54,440 nucleotides of DNA from Sphingomonadales bacterium Ga0077559 (GTDB lineage Bacteria > Pseudomonadota > Alphaproteobacteria > Sphingomonadales > Sphingomonadaceae): positions 1 to 54,440 of the forward strand of contig LNFK01000054.1 in NCBI GenBank assembly GCA_001464315.1. Reading direction: 5' to 3'. The notes below the pieces were generated by a model. The model ran no database searches. It worked only from the letters and a program-made list of their open reading frames with translations, and had not been told where the DNA came from. Positions within the stretch are counted from its first letter, which is position 1. Every line of letters begins with the position of its first letter. Positions 27,536 to 36,385 of this stretch are shown piece by piece. Position numbers and translations under genes: made by a program.

Positions 27536-28457
27536 TGAACTTCCGGATCATCCCGCCCGCAATTGACAAAGCAATTTCAGGCGCACTGATCGCGTTGATC
27601 GAAACGCCTGCAGGCCCCTCGATACGTGCCAGCTGGTCGTCGGTTATGCCCGCAGCCGAGAGCCTTCCAAGCCGTGCCGCATGCGAAGCCTTTGAACCTA
27701 AGGCGGCCAAATAAACCGCCGGACTGTCAAGCGCGACGATCAACGCGGGGTCGTCGATTTTCGGATCATGGCTGAGTGTAACCACTGCGCTGCGACTATC
27801 TGGCGAAAAGGCCCTGACTGCTTCGTCGGGCCAGCGTTCGTCCAAAGTCATGCTGGGGAAGCGCTCCGCGGTCAAAAACCGTGCGCGTGGGTCGCATAAG
27901 GTAACTGCAAAACCTTGCGAACTCGCGATGGCGGCAAGTGCGGCAGCGATTTCGACCGCGCCCACAATTAGCAACCGGCGAGGCGGAGGATAGATGTTGA
28001 TGAACTCTGCGTCGCTGTCTTGTTCAACGATATAGCTGACGCCGCTTTCCAGATCGGTGCCAACAGACAATGTCTGTCCGACTGTGCGCGCCTTGATGAC
28101 TTTATCAAACAATACCGGCGCGAAGCCGGTCTCGGACACCGGCTGGATCAAAACTTGGATATCCCCGCCACAGGGCAATCCGACCTCCCAAGCCGCTCCA
28201 TCCGCAACGCCATATCGGCGAACCACCGCGGGGGCACCGGCGATGACTTCGGCAGCGACATGAAGGACGTCACCCTCGACACAGCCACCCGACACCGACC
28301 CGACAAAGCGCCCGTCGGCATGTACCAGCATATGCGTTCCCACGGGACAAGGCGCGGACCGCCACGTTTCAATCACGGTCGCCAACGCCATCGGCGAGCC
28401 CGCCCAATCGCCGGCGCTGGCCAATATTCTATCGTGGTTAGCGCTGCCCGTTTTCAT
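27519..28457 (-). CDS. xdhC: XdhC/CoxI-family molybdenum hydroxylase maturation protein
   Basis: XdhC proteins bind molybdenum cofactor, help its sulfuration and deliver it to xanthine-dehydrogenase-type enzymes. The N-terminal XdhC domain shows GTHMLVHADGRFVGSVSGGC and AWEVGLPCGGDIQVLIQP; the C-terminal Rossmann-like domain begins RRLLIVGAVEIAAALAAI. I start at ATG 28457 (MKTGSANHD); a GTG at 28532 would leave no room for the divergent promoter. 312 residues. It overlaps mocA by 17 bp and diverges from the hydroxylase subunit genes it should serve. Confidence 0.88.
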   Translation of the reverse strand: MKTGSANHDRILASAGDWAGSPMALATVIETWRSAPCPVGTHMLVHADGRFVGSVSGGCVEGDVLHVAAEVIAGAPAVVRRYGVADGAAWEVGLPCGGDIQVLIQPVSETGFAPVLFDKVIKARTVGQTLSVGTDLESGVSYIVEQDSDAEFINIYPPPRRLLIVGAVEIAAALAAIASSQGFAVTLCDPRARFLTAERFPSMTLDERWPDEAVRAFSPDSRSAVVTLSHDPKIDDPALIVALDSPAVYLAALGSKASHAARLGRLSAAGITDDQLARIEGPAGVSINAISAPEIALSIAGGMIRKFNDGLR

Positions 28458-28532
28458 CGCCAAACGCGCTAGCAAAGAGCGCAACGCGTTGCTATGTGAA
28501 ACGTATATCGAGTTCGGGAAGGAAGCTGCCAC

Positions 28533-29015
28533 ATGGCCATCGAAACCACCGTCAACGGCAAAGCCGTGTCCATAGAGGCCGAACCCGATACGCCGTTGTT
28601 ATGGGCATTGCGCGAGGATCTCGGGCTTACGGGCACAAAATTCGGCTGTGGCATATCTGCGTGCGGCGCTTGTTCGGTACATGTAAATGGGGAAATAACT
28701 CGCTCTTGCAGCGTTCCGGTGAGCGCGGTCGCTGGCAAATCGGTCACTACCATCGAAGGCCTGAAAGGCGAAGACGGCACGCTCCATAAGGTCCAGCAAG
28801 CCTGGATCGACGCGCAGGTGCCGCAATGCGGGTACTGCCAGTCGGGGCAGATCATGGCCGCCGTTGCGCTCATTCAAAAAACCGGCACGCCCAGCGCCGC
28901 ACAGGTTGACGAGGCGATGACCAACATCTGCCGCTGCGGCACTTATCCACGTATCCGCAAGGCGATCCTTGCCGCCACCGGCCAGGCCGCCGTCGCAGTC
29001 GAAGGAGCCGCATAA
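28533..29015 (+). CDS. iorA: (2Fe-2S)-binding small subunit of molybdenum hydroxylase, isoquinoline 1-oxidoreductase alpha type
   Basis: Carries two [2Fe-2S] clusters: a plant-ferredoxin-like one ([17 protein letters not shown] ... RSCSVPV) and a helical one (QCGYCQSGQ ... [10 protein letters not shown]). 160 residues. Pairs with a two-part system lacking a separate FAD subunit, as in IorAB, so electrons probably go to a cytochrome or another acceptor. Stop and next start share one base (TAATG, 29013-29017). The iorA symbol marks the closest described type; the real substrate (N-heterocycle or aldehyde) is not known. Confidence 0.88.
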   Translation: MAIETTVNGKAVSIEAEPDTPLLWALREDLGLTGTKFGCGISACGACSVHVNGEITRSCSVPVSAVAGKSVTTIEGLKGEDGTLHKVQQAWIDAQVPQCGYCQSGQIMAAVALIQKTGTPSAAQVDEAMTNICRCGTYPRIRKAILAATGQAAVAVEGAA

Positions 29016-31177
29016 TGGGTGTCAAGCGCAGGGCATTTTTGATCGGCGGTGCAGCAATCGTCGGCGGCGGGCTGTTTGCGGTCTATTCGGCCGACAGTTC
29101 GAACCGCAAACGCGCGGTTGAATTGACCGCCAAGGGCAAGGACGGATCGTTCCTCAGCTGGGTTAAAATCAGCGAGGATGATACCGTCACCGTTTATTCG
29201 CCACATATCGATTTCGGCCAAGGATCGCACACCGCACTGGCGCAAATGGTTGCCGAAGAACTCGATGCCGACTGGACCAAGGTCGTCGTCGAACATGCGC
29301 CTGCTGATCCCGCTTTCGCCAACAGCGCGCTTGGCCGGGGCTTCATGGCCGATATGTCGGGCCAGCCCGGCGTCGTAGCGGCGCTACCTGCGTCGTTCAT
29401 TTCAATGGCCGCGCGGTCGATGAATCTGCAAATCACCGGCGGATCGTCGGCTGTTCGCTTTACCGGCCAAAGCGGGATGCGCGTCGCAGGTGCTGCCGCT
29501 CGCGAGGCGCTGGTTGCCGAAGCCGCCGAGCGATTGAAGGTACCAGTCAGCGAGCTGACCACACTCGACAGCCGCGTCATCCACGAAAAAACCAGCGCAT
29601 CTCTGCGCTATGGCGAACTGGCGCAAGCCGCCGCCGCGCGGTCGCTCAACAGCGATGTGAAGTTGAAAGACCGCAAGGATTTCCGCTATATCGGCCAGGG
29701 CGTGCACCGGCTCGATATTCCGGCAAAGGTCGATGGCAGCGCGACTTACGGCATCGATTTCACTCTGCCCGATATGCGCGTCGCGACTATCATGATGGCC
29801 CCGGTTCGGGGCGGCAAATTGACCTCGGTCGACACCGCGCCTGCTTTGGCTGTCAAAGGCGTCGAAAAAGTCATCGAGCTCGAAGACGCGGTGTTGGTCA
29901 TCGCAAAGGGCTATTGGCAGGCGACCAAGGGTATGCAGGCACTAGCTCCGAAGTTCAGCGACGGGGGCCATGGCGGCCTTTCAACAGCGTCGATTTACGC
30001 CGCGCAGGACAAGCTCAACGCCGCGGGTGAAAAGCTGGTCGCACCGGAAGGCGGCAAACTACTAACCGCAGACTATAAAGCGCCGTTCCTGCATCAGGCG
30101 ATGATGGAACCGTTCGCGATGACCGCGCATCATAAGGATGGCAGGCTCGATATGTGGGGCGGCTTGCAAGACCCGCTTGCGGCACGGATGATGGCGGCGG
30201 AATCGGCAGGTGTCGATGCCGCCAAGGTCATGTTCCACCCAATGATCATGGGCGGCGGGTTCGGGCGGCGCTTCCCGCCATATAGCCAGATTGTCGACCA
30301 ACTGGCAAAGATTGCGATGCAGGTGCCCTATCCGGTAAAACTGATCTGGAGCCGCGAACAGGACGTGCAGCACGGTGCGTACCGCCCGCAGGTCGCCGCG
30401 CGTTTGCAAGCCGTCACCGGCAAGAAACGCATGGCTGCTTGGGCGTCGGATTATGCCCAGAACGACGATGCGGCAGCGGAAGGCACAGTGCCGTATGCCA
30501 TCCCCAATTTCGAGGCGCGGCATCACGAATATATCTCCAATCAGGTCAATGCCTATTGGCGCTCGGTCAACGCCAGCCAGCATGGCTTTTTCAATGAAAG
30601 CTTCGTTGACGAACTCGCTGTTGCCGAAGGCGAAGACCCTTACACATTTCGCCGCAACCACCTGAAAGCCGGGTCGCGGCAGTTGCTGGTGCTCGACACC
30701 GTCGCCACCCGCGCCGGTTGGGGAAAGCCTTTGCCCGAAGGCCGGGCGCGCGGCATCGCGATGGTCGAAAGTTTCGGCTCCATCGTCGCCGAAGTCGTCG
30801 AGGCATCGCTGAAAGAAGATGGCACGCCTAAGGTCCACAAGGCATGGGCGGTGGTCGATTGCGGCACCACCGTAAACCCGCTGAACGCTGCAGCGCAAAT
30901 CGAAGGCGGCCTGATCATGGGGCTGTCGGCGGCAATTGGCGAGCAGATCACGCTTGAAAAAGGCGCGGTGGTTGAGAGTAATTTCAACGACTATCCGATC
31001 CTGAAATTGGCAGACTCGCCTGAAGTCGATGTCCACTTCATCGAAAGCGGCGCAAAGATGGGCGGGATCGGCGAACCGGGATTGCCGCCAGCAGCACCGG
31101 CGCTGGCCAACGCACTGTTTGCGCTCACCGGCAAGCGCGTCCGGCAATTGCCGATTCTCGCGCAAGCAAAGGTCTGA
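29015..31177 (+). CDS. iorB: Molybdopterin-binding large subunit, isoquinoline 1-oxidoreductase beta type, Tat-exported
   Basis: 720-residue catalytic subunit of the xanthine-oxidase family. The N-terminus KRRAFLIGGAAIVGGGLFAV is a Tat-type signal, so the complex should act in the periplasm with its small subunit carried along. Landmarks include IDFGQGSHTALAQMVAEEL, HPMIMGGGFGRRFPPYSQ (cofactor binding) and the C-terminal GGIGEPGLPPAAPALANAL with the catalytic Glu. Members hydroxylate N-heterocycles or oxidise aldehydes; the sequence alone does not decide which. Confidence 0.9.
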   Translation: MGVKRRAFLIGGAAIVGGGLFAVYSADSSNRKRAVELTAKGKDGSFLSWVKISEDDTVTVYSPHIDFGQGSHTALAQMVAEELDADWTKVVVEHAPADPAFANSALGRGFMADMSGQPGVVAALPASFISMAARSMNLQITGGSSAVRFTGQSGMRVAGAAAREALVAEAAERLKVPVSELTTLDSRVIHEKTSASLRYGELAQAAAARSLNSDVKLKDRKDFRYIGQGVHRLDIPAKVDGSATYGIDFTLPDMRVATIMMAPVRGGKLTSVDTAPALAVKGVEKVIELEDAVLVIAKGYWQATKGMQALAPKFSDGGHGGLSTASIYAAQDKLNAAGEKLVAPEGGKLLTADYKAPFLHQAMMEPFAMTAHHKDGRLDMWGGLQDPLAARMMAAESAGVDAAKVMFHPMIMGGGFGRRFPPYSQIVDQLAKIAMQVPYPVKLIWSREQDVQHGAYRPQVAARLQAVTGKKRMAAWASDYAQNDDAAAEGTVPYAIPNFEARHHEYISNQVNAYWRSVNASQHGFFNESFVDELAVAEGEDPYTFRRNHLKAGSRQLLVLDTVATRAGWGKPLPEGRARGIAMVESFGSIVAEVVEASLKEDGTPKVHKAWAVVDCGTTVNPLNAAAQIEGGLIMGLSAAIGEQITLEKGAVVESNFNDYPILKLADSPEVDVHFIESGAKMGGIGEPGLPPAAPALANALFALTGKRVRQLPILAQAKV

Positions 31178-31178
31178 A

Positions 31179-31775
31179 TTGCCTCAAGCAAAGCTGCTGT
31201 CGCCCACCGATAATCTGGACGCCGCCGAAACGCTCGCGCGCGCGTTCCAGAACGAAACCGGCTGGAGCTATGTCATTCCCGACCCCAATCTGCGTGCGAA
31301 GCGGTTGGTCGGCGCATTCCACCTCTTCCTGCGCGACGAGCACCGCAAAGGCGCAGTATTCGGCACCGACGGTTTTGAGGCAGTCACCTTATGGCGCGGC
31401 CCCGGTCAGGCGCATGACAATCTGTGGGATCGCGCACGGCTGATCGTGCCATTCATGCAGACGCTGCGTTATTCGATTTTTCGCGGGCTGGAAGTTGCCG
31501 ACTTGATCGAAAAACATCTGCCTAAGGAGCCAGTCTGGTATCTCCACTACGCCGGATGCGACCCGTCATTTCAGGGCCAGGGCTTCGGAGGAGCCGCTAT
31601 CCGCACAGGCCTAGACCGCGCCGACCATGACGGCCTACCGGCGTATCTCGAAACCGCCGACGAACATAATATCGCGCTCTACCAGAATTTCGGTTTTGAG
31701 GTGAAGCATAGCTGGCACGTGCCGGAAGGCCCACAATTCTGGGGGATGCAACGGCCGGGGAAGACCCGGCATTAG
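31179..31775 (+). CDS. GNAT-family N-acetyltransferase
   Basis: 198 residues; the acetyl-CoA motif is WYLHYAGCDPSFQGQGFGGA, followed by LPAYLETADEHNIALYQNFG, typical of GNAT enzymes acting on small molecules. The start is TTG 31179, one base after the iorB stop; no ATG is available near there. Tight spacing suggests cotranscription with the hydroxylase genes. Substrate unknown. Confidence 0.85.
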   Translation: MPQAKLLSPTDNLDAAETLARAFQNETGWSYVIPDPNLRAKRLVGAFHLFLRDEHRKGAVFGTDGFEAVTLWRGPGQAHDNLWDRARLIVPFMQTLRYSIFRGLEVADLIEKHLPKEPVWYLHYAGCDPSFQGQGFGGAAIRTGLDRADHDGLPAYLETADEHNIALYQNFGFEVKHSWHVPEGPQFWGMQRPGKTRH

Positions 31776-31784
31776 GCCGATCAA

Positions 31785-32351
31785 CTAACCCTTGGGCATT
31801 GTGTCCGGACGAATATATTGAAACATGTGCGGCACATAATCCGCCTTGCCAAGCTCAACCCCCTTGCTACGCAATATCGCATAGGCGGTCATCAGGTGAA
31901 AATAGAACTGCGGCACCGTCCAGTCCCGCGCATATTGCTCCGCCGTCAGGTCAAAAATCATGCCGTTGGGAAGTTCATGCGCGATTGGATTATCGGCCCC
32001 CGTATCAAGTGCTCCGGGTGCAAGATCGGCCAGCAGCGTAAGTGTTTCTTCAATCCGTTTCCGGGCATCGGCAAGCGAACCCGGCTGCTCTCCAGCATTG
32101 CGGCCTTCTTCCAGAAGTATGCCGTGAATTTCCACAAATGCTTCGCCGCGAAGTAAATAAACCGCTTCGTACACTTGCCGACAGGCAAAGCGTACCTGAG
32201 TAGATAAAGGAAACATATCTGGCGCAAGCCGAGCCGACATCAGCGCTTCGGCATCTGCCCCGGGCAGTTGGGTCTGAGCTTTCTCAAGCCAACCCGACAA
32301 TGTTTTCAGCATTTGTGAGAAGGTAGGGACGACCAGGTTGGTTATTAGCAT
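31785..32351 (-). CDS. DUF1993 family protein
   Basis: 188 residues. N-terminus LVVPTFSQMLKTLSGWLEKA and the later DWTVPQFYFHLMTAYAILRS plus GKADYVPHMF place it in DUF1993, a helical family related to DinB-like four-helix proteins, without a proven function. The start is ATG 32351. The same frame stays open up to 32870 but that would read through a riboswitch and btuB on the other strand, so it is rejected. Confidence 0.85.
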   Translation of the reverse strand: MLITNLVVPTFSQMLKTLSGWLEKAQTQLPGADAEALMSARLAPDMFPLSTQVRFACRQVYEAVYLLRGEAFVEIHGILLEEGRNAGEQPGSLADARKRIEETLTLLADLAPGALDTGADNPIAHELPNGMIFDLTAEQYARDWTVPQFYFHLMTAYAILRSKGVELGKADYVPHMFQYIRPDTMPKG

Positions 32352-32436
32352 GTAGGTTTCTCCATCATGCTTGCGGTGCTCGACCGGGTATTGCATTGCA
32401 ACAACAATCATCCTAACGACCTGCCCACGCAACGGG

Positions 32437-32612
32437 TCTTTGTGAAAGCAAGGATAATAGGGAATGTGGTGCGGACCGGGGTTGACCCCGGACTTAATCC
32501 ACAACTGCTCCCGCAACTGTAACCGGCGAGTTCGCGTCCCATATGCCACTGGAGAAATCCGGGAAGGCGGGGCGCAATGGACGTTGACCCGGAAGTCAGG
32601 AGACCTGCCCGC
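32437..32612 (+). ncRNA. Cobalamin (B12) riboswitch
   Basis: Contains the conserved parts in order: AATAGGGAA-TGTGGTG (32456 on), CTGCTCCCGCAACTGTAA, ATGCCACTGG, CGGGAAGGC and the B12 box AAGTCAGGAGACCTGCC (32593-32609). It lies directly upstream of a btuB-type receptor on the same strand. Binding of adenosylcobalamin or hydroxocobalamin should lower receptor expression. Ends are approximate. Confidence 0.93.
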
Positions 32613-32639
32613 CTGCGGTCGTCTTTCTGCACGGGCGGG
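32608..32639 (+). promoter_or_regulatory. Hairpin overlapping the B12 box, candidate expression platform
   Basis: CCCGCC (32608-32613) can pair with GGCGGG (32634-32639). The first arm overlaps the last aptamer bases, so ligand-bound and hairpin states would compete. It is more than 100 bp before btuB and has no U-run, so the mode of control is uncertain. Confidence 0.4.
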
Positions 32640-32741
32640 ATGCACCGGGTGGACGGAGTTGGGCTTGACGGCGCTATGGCGATACTGTGCCCGACCTTCG
32701 CATGACGGCGATTTCGAACCGTTATGTGAAGGATTAGACTC

Positions 32742-34589
32742 GTGAAATATCTTAAATTTAGTGCTGCAGCACTTGCGATTTTGCCAGCGGCGGCGTTTGC
32801 CCAAACTACCGACGAAGACATCGTGGTCACCGCCAGCGGCTTTGAACAACCGCGCGTTGAAACCGGCCAAGCCATTACTGTTATCGCCGAAGATCGGCTA
32901 AATGAATTGCAAGCCGTGAGCATCACAGATGCGCTCGAAACCGTGCCCGGTATAGCCATCGCCACGCGCGGGCCGGTTGGCAGCCAGACCGCCGTTTTCC
33001 TGCGCGCCGGCAATGGGTCGCAGACATTGGTTCTCGTCGACGGTGTCCGGATCAATGACCCATCGAGCCCCAATGCGGCGTTTGACTTTGGTGCAATGCT
33101 GACGGGAAATATCGGCCGAGTCGAAGTGTTGCGTGGGCCGAACTCGATTATCTGGGGTAGCCAGGCGATTGGCGGAGTCATCAATGTGCAGTCGGTCGCA
33201 CCGACCGACGCACTGGTCGTCCGCATCGGCGCGGAATATGGCTATGCAGATAGCGTGCGCACCAATGCCAATCTGTCGGGCACGAGCGGCATGTTCGAAG
33301 GCAGCGTGGGCGGGGCTTATTACCGCACCGAAGGTATATCAGCGCTGAGCGGCGGCACCGAGAAGGACGGATATGAAAACACCTCGGCTAACGGGCGACT
33401 GAAGGTCAATCTTGCCGACAATTTTGCGCTCGATTTCCGGGGATATTACAATCGCGGCATCATCGAATATGACTCGCCTTTCGGTCTCGGCGCAAATGCC
33501 CTGCCCATTTCAAAGAACCGCCAATTTATCGGCTATGTCGGCGCGCAATTTGATTTAGCCGATGGCCGTTTCCAGAACCGCGTTTTTTATGCCCGCACGG
33601 ACATCACGCGTATCGGCAGCGACCCCGTTGTGTTCAGCTTTAACAATTTCGATGTCGAAGGGACGATTGATCGTTTCGAATATCGCGGCGCGTTCGACTT
33701 GGGTGATGCTGCAACGATCGTATTCGGCGCAGAGCATGAGCGGACCTATGCCAGTACCTCTTTCGAAGGTGCAGCCGCCGACGTCGCGCGCAACGAGGTT
33801 ACCAGCGGTTTCGGACAGTTGATTCTGCGGCCCCTTACCGGCTTGACGCTGACCGGGGGAGTCCGGCACGACGATTATAGCGACTATGGGGGCCAGACGA
33901 CCTTTGGCGGCAATGCGGCCTATACACTTAATGCGGGCGACACCGTCTTGCGCGCCACCTATGCCGAAGGCTTCCGCGCGCCGACCTTAAGCGAAGGCCA
34001 GCCGCCGTTTGGCAATCCGGACCTCCGCCCCGAAACCGCGCGCAATTTCGATCTTGGCATCGAACACCGGTTTCTCGATGGCAAGGCGCAGGTGTCTGCG
34101 ACCTATTTCAACCGCCGCAGCACCGACCAGATCACCTATTCGTTTGTTACCTTCCAGTCAGAAAATATCGGGCGGGTGAAGACCGAAGGCGTTGAACTGG
34201 GCTTAGCGCTTCAGCCCACCGAGCAGTTGAGCATTCAGGCGAATTTCACGCTGACCGACGCGATCAACCGCTCGGCAGGTGCGAACTTCGGCAACCGGCT
34301 CGAACTGCGCCCGCAACATTCGGGCAGCTTTACGCTCGATTGGCAGACGCCGTGGACCGTCAAGCTTGGTGCCACGTTGCTATTGACCGGCGACAGCTTC
34401 GACAATGCAGCGAACACGGTCCGGCTTGACAGCTATGCACTGGCCAATGTCCGCGCAGCGTGGCCGGTGACCGAGGCAATCGAGCTTTATGGCCGCGTCG
34501 AAAATGTGCTCGACACCGAATACACCGTCGTGAACCGCTATAACACCTACGGACGCAATGCGCATGTCGGTGTACGTGCCCGTTTCTGA
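32742..34589 (+). CDS. btuB: Vitamin B12 TonB-dependent outer-membrane receptor
   Basis: 615 residues. Signal peptide ending AAAFAQ, TonB box DIVVTASGF, plug with VFLRAGNGSQTLVLVDGVRI, VEVLRGPNSIIWGSQAIGG and a barrel ending in Phe (HVGVRARF). Size, plug wording and the upstream cobalamin riboswitch together identify it as BtuB. The next gene, a small membrane protein, begins within about 50 bp, so both should be under the riboswitch. No btuCDF genes are in the window. Confidence 0.93.
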   Translation: MKYLKFSAAALAILPAAAFAQTTDEDIVVTASGFEQPRVETGQAITVIAEDRLNELQAVSITDALETVPGIAIATRGPVGSQTAVFLRAGNGSQTLVLVDGVRINDPSSPNAAFDFGAMLTGNIGRVEVLRGPNSIIWGSQAIGGVINVQSVAPTDALVVRIGAEYGYADSVRTNANLSGTSGMFEGSVGGAYYRTEGISALSGGTEKDGYENTSANGRLKVNLADNFALDFRGYYNRGIIEYDSPFGLGANALPISKNRQFIGYVGAQFDLADGRFQNRVFYARTDITRIGSDPVVFSFNNFDVEGTIDRFEYRGAFDLGDAATIVFGAEHERTYASTSFEGAAADVARNEVTSGFGQLILRPLTGLTLTGGVRHDDYSDYGGQTTFGGNAAYTLNAGDTVLRATYAEGFRAPTLSEGQPPFGNPDLRPETARNFDLGIEHRFLDGKAQVSATYFNRRSTDQITYSFVTFQSENIGRVKTEGVELGLALQPTEQLSIQANFTLTDAINRSAGANFGNRLELRPQHSGSFTLDWQTPWTVKLGATLLLTGDSFDNAANTVRLDSYALANVRAAWPVTEAIELYGRVENVLDTEYTVVNRYNTYGRNAHVGVRARF

Positions 34590-34629
34590 TGAATTGCCTT
34601 TGGCTTTAAATACAGATAGAACTGAAAGG

Positions 34630-35172
34630 ATGACGAACATGACATCAGCGAAATTGAACGCGGGACAGGTCGTGTGGCCGCTCTCGCTTGGCGCCAGCAC
34701 CGTGGTCGGCAGCCTGCTGCTCGCCTGCGTTTTTCCCTTCGCAAGCTTCGCCGCTTTGGCCGCGCTGACCATGACGCCTCGCCGCGGCCTCATGCTGGTT
34801 ACGGCGGCTTGGGCGGTCAATCAGGCAACCGGGTTTTTTCTGATGTCTTTCCCGTGGGACGCGCAGGCCGTGGGCCATGGAATAGCGATACTGGCGGCTA
34901 CATTGGCAGCGACCGTGGTTGCGCGGCTGGTGGCTGACAATATGCGTAGCGTAACGGCGTTGCGCGCGCTCGCGGCCTTGGCATCGGCGTTTGTCGTCCA
35001 TCAGGTACTACTGCGCGCCTATGCAAGCGTCGGCGGCGGCGCAGAAAACTTCTCGGCCGAGATCATTTCAGCCGTCGCAGTCAACGACGCGATGTGGTTC
35101 ACCGGCCTGTTGGCGCTGCGCTTTGTCATCGCCCATTTCTCGGGCGAGAAGGCTTTGCCAGCTACCGCTTGA
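34630..35172 (+). CDS. Small multi-helix membrane protein downstream of btuB, candidate cobalamin permease component
   Basis: 180 residues (171 if the ATG at 34639 is used). I do not recognise it with certainty. It has five or six hydrophobic helices: LSLGASTVVGSLLLACVFPF, GLMLVTAAWAVNQATGFFLM, GIAILAATLAATVVARLV, ALRALAALASAFVVHQVLL and DAMWFTGLLALRFVIAHF. It contains a single cysteine, in the first helix. Size and helix count resemble the S-components of ECF transporters and the solitary BtuM-type B12 transporters, and it lies under the same riboswitch as btuB. A role in moving B12 across the inner membrane is inference from context. Confidence 0.55.
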   Translation: MTNMTSAKLNAGQVVWPLSLGASTVVGSLLLACVFPFASFAALAALTMTPRRGLMLVTAAWAVNQATGFFLMSFPWDAQAVGHGIAILAATLAATVVARLVADNMRSVTALRALAALASAFVVHQVLLRAYASVGGGAENFSAEIISAVAVNDAMWFTGLLALRFVIAHFSGEKALPATA

Positions 35173-35233
35173 CGCGAATCGCTGCGGCGGGGAGAAAAGG
35201 ACTGTTGTCCCTCCCCCGCTACAGGATCGCATC

Positions 35234-36385
35234 ATGACCCGCTTTCTTCCACTTGCCGCTCTACTCCTCGCCGGTTGCGCGACCACGCAGTCGCCTGTTG
35301 CACCAGCCGCGGCCCCGCAAAGCGCGCAGGAAGCATTGCGTCCCTTTTATGCGGCGCTTGAAACCAAGCTGCCCAAGGCCCCGGCGAACCCTGCTCTTGC
35401 GTCCGAAACCGTCCTGACGCGCTTCGCCTTTGGCAGTTGCGTCAACGAAAACAGGGATATGAAATTCTGGGACGTGATCGCCGCGCAAAAGCCGCAGGCG
35501 TTCCTGCTGATTGGCGACAATGTCTATGGCGACACGCGGCCAACCAATGGCGCGGACATCCCGACGCTCGCCGCGAGCTACAAGAAACTGAGCAGCCGAG
35601 TTGAATTCGACCGCTTCCGCCGCAGCGTGCCGATGATGACCGCCTGGGACGACCATGATTATGGCGCGAACGACGCGGGCGGTGCCTTTGCCTTCAAGGA
35701 GTGGGCCGAGAAGGTCTATGAAACCTATTGGAGCAGCAGCGACGAGGTAAAGTCGCGCTCCGGCGTGTATGAAAGCCGCATCGTCGGCCCCGAGGGCAAA
35801 CGTGTTCAATTCATCATGCTTGATGGACGCTTTTTCCGGTCGGATCTCGCGACCATGCCTTATCGCGACCCCGGCCCGTCGCTTGGTTGGTATATCCCCA
35901 ACACAGACCCGAATGCGACCATACTCGGAAAAGCGCAGTGGGATTGGCTGGCGCAGGAACTGGCTAGGCCTGCAGAGTTGCGCTTCATCATCTCGTCGAC
36001 CCAAGTCATCACCGACGCGCATAATTTCGAAGGCTGGACCAACTTCCCCAAAGAGCGCGACCGGCTATACGGATTGCTCGCCGAAAAGGGCGTCAACAAC
36101 GCGATTTTCCTGACCGGCGACCGGCATTCGGGGGGCTTTTACAAAACCAATGCGCCCGGTGTCGCTAAGCCTTTGTGGGATTTCACTTCAAGCTCACTGA
36201 ACTTTGCATTTGGCAAAGGCGACGGCAGCGACCGTGAACCCGACCCGCGTCGGACCGGTGGCTTCTGGGGCATCCCCAATTTCGGACAGATCGACATTGA
36301 TTGGGCAGCGAAAAAGGTAACGATGAGCCTGCGCAAGGATGATGGCAGCGTGATCGAGACTCAGGTCGCTAATGCGATCGATTGA
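35234..36385 (+). CDS. PhoD-like metallophosphatase, predicted lipoprotein
   Basis: 383 residues. N-terminal lipobox LLLAGC (Cys at about residue 15) predicts a membrane-anchored lipoprotein. The catalytic domain has FGSCVNENRDMKFW, FLLIGDNVYGDTRP, AWDDHDYGANDAG and FLTGDRHSGGF, the PhoD metal-site motifs. It lacks the PhoD_N domain of the Tat-exported copy at 15027-16652. Start ATG 35234; longer frames enter the previous gene. Its end overlaps the convergent PH-domain gene by 17 bp. Substrate unproven. Confidence 0.87.
   Translation: MTRFLPLAALLLAGCATTQSPVAPAAAPQSAQEALRPFYAALETKLPKAPANPALASETVLTRFAFGSCVNENRDMKFWDVIAAQKPQAFLLIGDNVYGDTRPTNGADIPTLAASYKKLSSRVEFDRFRRSVPMMTAWDDHDYGANDAGGAFAFKEWAEKVYETYWSSSDEVKSRSGVYESRIVGPEGKRVQFIMLDGRFFRSDLATMPYRDPGPSLGWYIPNTDPNATILGKAQWDWLAQELARPAELRFIISSTQVITDAHNFEGWTNFPKERDRLYGLLAEKGVNNAIFLTGDRHSGGFYKTNAPGVAKPLWDFTSSSLNFAFGKGDGSDREPDPRRTGGFWGIPNFGQIDIDWAAKKVTMSLRKDDGSVIETQVANAID

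Noticed and set aside
30062-31165. 367-codon minus-strand ORF
   Set aside because: Antisense to the molybdenum hydroxylase large subunit gene; His/Arg/Cys-rich composition typical of a shadow of GC-rich coding DNA.
32352-32870. N-terminal extension of the DUF1993 ORF
   Set aside because: Would be antisense to a clear cobalamin riboswitch and to btuB; the family N-terminus starts at 32351.
32408-33226. 272-codon minus-strand ORF
   Set aside because: Antisense to the riboswitch and btuB; Thr/Ser/Pro-rich shadow frame.
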